Source: Bacillota bacterium (GTDB lineage Bacteria; Bacillota; Bacilli; Lactobacillales; Aerococcaceae). Taken from it: 7,770 nt of DNA. The notes under the pieces are model-generated. The model saw only the letters and a list, made by a program, of their open reading frames with translations. It had not been told where the DNA came from and searched no databases. The DNA is taken from NCBI GenBank assembly GCA_023442905.1, contig JAEZWY010000109.1, forward strand, positions 1-7,770, given 5' to 3'. Shown here one piece after another: positions 5,510-7,770 of the stretch (the first letter of the stretch is position 1; each line of letters starts with the position of its first letter). Position numbers and translations under genes: made by a program.

Positions 5510-5746
5510 ATGACAAAAGCAACATTAAAATTAGAAACATTAACTTGTCCATCATGTTTACAAAAAATTGAAAGTGGTTTAAAACAGACCGCTGGTGTAG
5601 AAAAGGATTCTGTAAAAGTACTGTTTAATGCAAGTAAGGTAAAGGTGGATTTCGATGAAGAACAAGTCAATTTAAGTACAATTGAAAACGCTATTGAAAA
5701 CTTAGGATATTCCGTTATTAGTTCAAAAGTAAAGGAAGGTTTATAA
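5510..5746 (+). CDS. Small HMA-domain metal-binding protein (CopZ-like fold)
   Basis: A 78-residue soluble protein consisting of one heavy-metal-associated (HMA) domain. The metal site is Cys13-Pro-Ser-Cys16 in TLTCPSC; classic copper chaperones have GMTCxxC, so the Met two residues before the first Cys is replaced by Leu11-Thr12. The rest follows the usual beta-alpha-beta-beta-alpha-beta pattern: a helix after the CxxC, a KVLFNASKVKVDFDEE beta pair, a helix around STIENAIENLGY and a last short strand. The neighbouring ATPase lacks an N-terminal metal domain, so this protein probably acts as its metal donor, allosteric partner or buffer in trans. It begins 63 bases after the ATPase stop, with its own FNR-type promoter, and ends one base before the dps start codon. 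The metal is unknown; Cu(I), Zn(II) and Fe(II) cannot be separated by sequence. Confidence 0.88.
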   Translation: MTKATLKLETLTCPSCLQKIESGLKQTAGVEKDSVKVLFNASKVKVDFDEEQVNLSTIENAIENLGYSVISSKVKEGL

Positions 5747-5747
5747 A

Positions 5748-6299
5748 ATGACAACAGTAAACGAAAGACAAGAAAAATTAGCTGCTGAACAAGCCTATAA
5801 AGAACACATTCACCATACCAAGATTAATGCTGCAGCTGTTACAGATCATATACTGGCCAATATTCATACCTTACATGTAAAATTACATCAATATCACTGG
5901 TATGTAAAAGGGGCAAATTTCTATTCATTGCATGAGTTATTTGAAAAACTGTATAATGAGAATGAAACATGGTTTGATAAAATTGCAGAACGTTTAATAG
6001 CTTCAGGATTTAAGCCAGCATCAACAACTGCTGAATTTCAGGAATTTACAATAATTTCTGAAGATCCGTCTGAAAAATATTATTCTGCTGAAGAAATGGT
6101 CTTGCAGTTAGTAGAAGATTTTAGAACTAATCGTGAATTTACCGTTCGTGCATTGCGTTTAGCTCAAGAAGAAGCAGATGATGCGTTAGAGGATTTACTA
6201 ATTAGTTATAAAGATTATTTAGATGTAAATATTTGGCAACTTCAAGCCTTTGTTAATAAGGATGCGTTAGAAGACGATGATTATATAGATAACGATTAA
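5748..6299 (+). CDS. dps: Dps-family ferritin-like protein (iron storage / peroxide protection)
   Basis: 183-residue member of the Dps group, which forms 12-subunit cages that oxidise Fe(II) with H2O2, store the iron and limit Fenton damage. The inter-subunit ferroxidase signature is complete: His50 in YHWYVKG, His62 in LHELF, Glu66, Asp77 and Glu81 in FDKIAERL. These match Listeria Dps His31, His43, Asp47 (here Glu), Asp58 and Glu62 with a constant offset of 19. Both flanks are longer than in minimal Dps: an N-terminal extension with a histidine-containing stretch (HIHH, residues 20-23) and an acidic tail (EDDDYIDND). The start is supported by AAGGAAGG at 5732-5739 inside the HMA gene, and one base separates the two genes, implying translational coupling. 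Its place in an FNR-boxed operon with a metal pump suggests a joint role in handling iron during redox shifts. Confidence 0.94.
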   Translation: MTTVNERQEKLAAEQAYKEHIHHTKINAAAVTDHILANIHTLHVKLHQYHWYVKGANFYSLHELFEKLYNENETWFDKIAERLIASGFKPASTTAEFQEFTIISEDPSEKYYSAEEMVLQLVEDFRTNREFTVRALRLAQEEADDALEDLLISYKDYLDVNIWQLQAFVNKDALEDDDYIDND

Positions 6300-6315
6300 T
6301 TAGGAGGAAAGTTGT

Positions 6316-7008
6316 ATGGCACACCATCATCACCATAGTCATGTAGATTGTATACGGTTAGTACCAATTTTTAACCATCTAAACGAAGAACAAATGAGTT
6401 TAATTGCACAATCAGCGCATGAAGTACATTATGCAAAGAATGCGTTGTTATTTGGAAATGGTGATAAAGATGACACATTATATATCGTAAATAATGGACG
6501 TGTACGTATTTATAACTTAAATGAATCCGGTCGTGAACAAACGGTACGCATACTAAATCCTGGTGATTTTATGGGAGAAGTGGCTATTTTTCAAACTGAC
6601 AGTTACCATTCTAATTATGCTGAAGCAATATCAAAAGTAAGCATATGTAGAATCCATAAAAAAGATATGGATAACTACCTAGACGCTTACCCAGAAATTC
6701 TGAGACGGATACTTTCAGATGTTACGAAACGTTTACAGGTATCAGAAAAGCAAACGATGCAGGTTGGTATGGAGCAGGTAGAGTCTCGTATTATTAATTT
6801 TATAGCAGAATATGTTGAAGATGAGGAAAATCATACTTATGTGACTTTACCAATGTCAAAAAAGGAGCTAGCTTCTTATTTGGGTACAACGCCTGAAACA
6901 ATAAGTCGGAAGTTCTCTTCGTTAGAGGATAAAGGTTTAATTAAACAACATACACATAAATATATTGAGATATTTGATCTAGATGAATTATTATTTGCAT
7001 CGAGTTAA
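6316..7008 (+). CDS. Crp/Fnr-family transcriptional regulator (FLP/FNR-like, His-rich N-terminus)
   Basis: 230-residue DNA-binding regulator. Residues about 13-120 form a cyclic-nucleotide-type beta-barrel (VPIFNHL, GRVRIY, LNPGDFMGEVAIF), about 125-155 the dimer helix, and about 175-225 a winged helix-turn-helix. The recognition helix has Glu194, Ser197 and Arg198 in PETISRKF, the FNR-type signature for TTGAT half-sites; two perfect sites of this kind lie in the same operon. Only two cysteines exist, Cys12 and Cys111, so an FNR-type [4Fe-4S] cluster with four Cys ligands is not possible. Their spacing resembles the Cys5-Cys102 pair I recall as the redox switch of Lactobacillus casei FLP. The N-terminus MAHHHHHSHVDC offers several possible metal ligands. 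AGGAGG (6302-6307) supports the start, 16 bases after dps. It is probably autoregulatory as the last gene of its own target operon. Confidence 0.94.
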   Translation: MAHHHHHSHVDCIRLVPIFNHLNEEQMSLIAQSAHEVHYAKNALLFGNGDKDDTLYIVNNGRVRIYNLNESGREQTVRILNPGDFMGEVAIFQTDSYHSNYAEAISKVSICRIHKKDMDNYLDAYPEILRRILSDVTKRLQVSEKQTMQVGMEQVESRIINFIAEYVEDEENHTYVTLPMSKKELASYLGTTPETISRKFSSLEDKGLIKQHTHKYIEIFDLDELLFASS

Positions 7009-7027
7009 AGATATATAATTATGATAT

Positions 7028-7070
7028 ATAGCGTTGATGAATAATTTAAACTATTTATCAACGCTATTTT
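7028..7070 (+). terminator. Intrinsic terminator of the metal operon
   Basis: Sixteen-pair stem (7028-7043 with 7052-7067, one G-U pair, core AGCGTTGAT/ATCAACGCT) with an 8-base loop, followed by TTT. It starts 20 bases after the regulator stop codon. Confidence 0.88.
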
Positions 7071-7120
7071 AAGTATGTAAACTTAATTCTTATTATTAAT
7101 TTTAAAAAGTAAATTCAATG

Positions 7121-7161
7121 AAATAAGGAGGCTATGACAACAGTGTCATGCCTCCTTATTT
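7121..7161. terminator. Bidirectional terminator between convergent genes
   Basis: Twelve pairs (7121-7132 with 7150-7161, core AAGGAGGC/GCCTCCTT) are followed by a single bulged T and six more pairs (7134-7139 with 7144-7149), closing an ACAG loop. A/T-rich ends on both sides suit termination in both directions. It lies five bases past the stop codon of the - strand acetyltransferase gene and backs up the operon terminator. Confidence 0.85.
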
Positions 7162-7165
7162 ATAG

Positions 7166-7770
7166 TTATTGATTATCATAGATGAAAAATTCAAAAGGTT
7201 CAGTACTTTTTGAACCATCAAACGGTTCAAATAGACCGGGTTGATGATAAGTTATGTTACCTGCACGGTGCATTCCTTTGTGGTCATAGAAAGGATAATT
7301 ACATGAAGAGTCAGTGAATAGGTAGTAATTTGCCACGTTTTTAGCTTCAAAATAGTCTTTTGCAGCTTGGAATAGTTTGCTGCCGATTCCTAGACCTTGA
7401 AAATTTGGATCCATAATAAATAAAACGATGCGACCATCATAGGCGGTACTTGATTGCGCTTTTTCTAATAATTTTGCATCGTATTCATTTTCTATTTTCA
7501 TCCGGTCATAAAAATAGTCGGCAATTTCCTGACCTTGTGCGTGGATAGTTGCAGCTGCTTCAGCTGTTGACCGCATTAACATCCGTCCGTATTTAGGTTC
7601 CGAGTCAGCAGATGCTAAGATAACGCCAGCGATTTGTCCATCTACCTCAGCCACTGTTGCCATTGAGGCATCACTCAATGAGCTGTTTAAGTTTAAGTCA
7701 ACGTAAGCGTCAGTTGCCTCCGGATATTCTTCATAGTCTGATTGAAACCAAGCGCCTCGGTTTAATGCGT
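7166..7770 (-). CDS. GNAT-family N-acetyltransferase, partial (5' end outside window)
   Basis: Predicted acetyl-CoA-dependent acetyltransferase, target unknown. The acetyl-CoA pyrophosphate-binding motif A is clear: Gln-Gly-Leu-Gly-Ile-Gly (codons 7382-7399 on the - strand), following strand VLFIMDPNF and leading into a helix (SKLFQAAKDYF). The next strand (NYYLFTD) and the FYDHKGM turn complete the C-terminal half of the fold. The N-terminal part contains AEVDGQIAGVILAS, the usual beta2-beta3 hairpin. The frame stays open upstream past position 7678 to the window edge, adding residues such as GAWFQSDYEEYPEATDAY, so the gene is longer than the 170 residues counted from the TTG at 7678; 200 residues are visible. 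It is convergent with the metal operon and shows no functional link to it. Confidence 0.88.
   Translation of the reverse strand, partial: ALNRGAWFQSDYEEYPEATDAYVDLNLNSSLSDASMATVAEVDGQIAGVILASADSEPKYGRMLMRSTAEAAATIHAQGQEIADYFYDRMKIENEYDAKLLEKAQSSTAYDGRIVLFIMDPNFQGLGIGSKLFQAAKDYFEAKNVANYYLFTDSSCNYPFYDHKGMHRAGNITYHQPGLFEPFDGSKSTEPFEFFIYDNQ

Noticed and set aside
6316..6351. The His run of the regulator as a vector-derived His-tag or sequence contamination.
   Set aside because: It is preceded by a natural operon junction and ribosome binding site, uses mixed CAC/CAT codons, continues into normal family sequence, and His-rich N-termini seem plausible for this regulator group.
7034..7061. TTGAT and ATCAA inside the operon terminator as a third FNR box.
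   Set aside because: The half-sites are 18 bases apart instead of four and are simply parts of the two stem arms.
7676..7678. TTG at 7678 as the acetyltransferase start.
   Set aside because: The frame remains open to the window edge and the upstream residues look like coding sequence, so the gene is better treated as truncated by the window.

Overview
The window looks like a chromosomal segment of a low-GC Gram-positive bacterium, most likely of the order Lactobacillales. The evidence is AT-rich DNA, strong AGGAGG-type ribosome binding sites, a pyruvate carboxylase followed by a YlbG-family gene, and an FLP/FNR-type regulator without an iron-sulfur cysteine set. The genus cannot be fixed from the sequence alone.

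Layout. Positions 1-1794 hold the 3' part of pyruvate carboxylase (pyc), closed by a good intrinsic terminator. A monocistronic-looking ylbG (1925-2248) has an extended -10 promoter. A putative esterase-D-like alpha/beta hydrolase follows (2342-3178), with an intrinsic terminator directly in front of its ribosome binding site. A gene-free stretch of about 400 bases (3179-3595) contains a near-perfect 26-bp palindrome, a strong long-stem terminator, degenerate direct repeats and the promoter of the next operon. Then comes the centrepiece, a four-gene cluster on the + strand: a P1B-type heavy-metal ATPase (3596-5446), a 78-residue HMA-domain metal-binding protein (5510-5746), a Dps-family ferritin-like protein (5748-6299) and a Crp/Fnr-family regulator (6316-7008), closed by a terminator. 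A convergent, partial GNAT acetyltransferase gene (7166 to the window edge, - strand) ends the window, with a bidirectional terminator between it and the operon.

How it fits together. The four-gene cluster carries two almost identically built FNR-type operators, TTGAT-N4-ATCAA. One lies upstream of the ATPase and one between the ATPase and the HMA gene. Each is the core of a perfect inverted repeat with 12-bp arms, and each is centred 29.5 bp upstream of a -10-like hexamer. That is the geometry of a class II (about -41.5) activator site. The last gene encodes a regulator whose recognition helix carries the E..SR signature that reads exactly this half-site. The cluster therefore reads as a self-regulated, redox- or metal-responsive unit combining metal export, metal binding and iron/peroxide detoxification. 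The ATPase is unusual: its transmembrane metal motif is CPG (not CPC or SPC) and its last helix carries HEAS, so its substrate cannot be read off by standard rules. The regulator has a run of histidines plus a Cys at its N-terminus and only one other Cys, which suggests a dithiol and/or metal switch rather than a [4Fe-4S] sensor.
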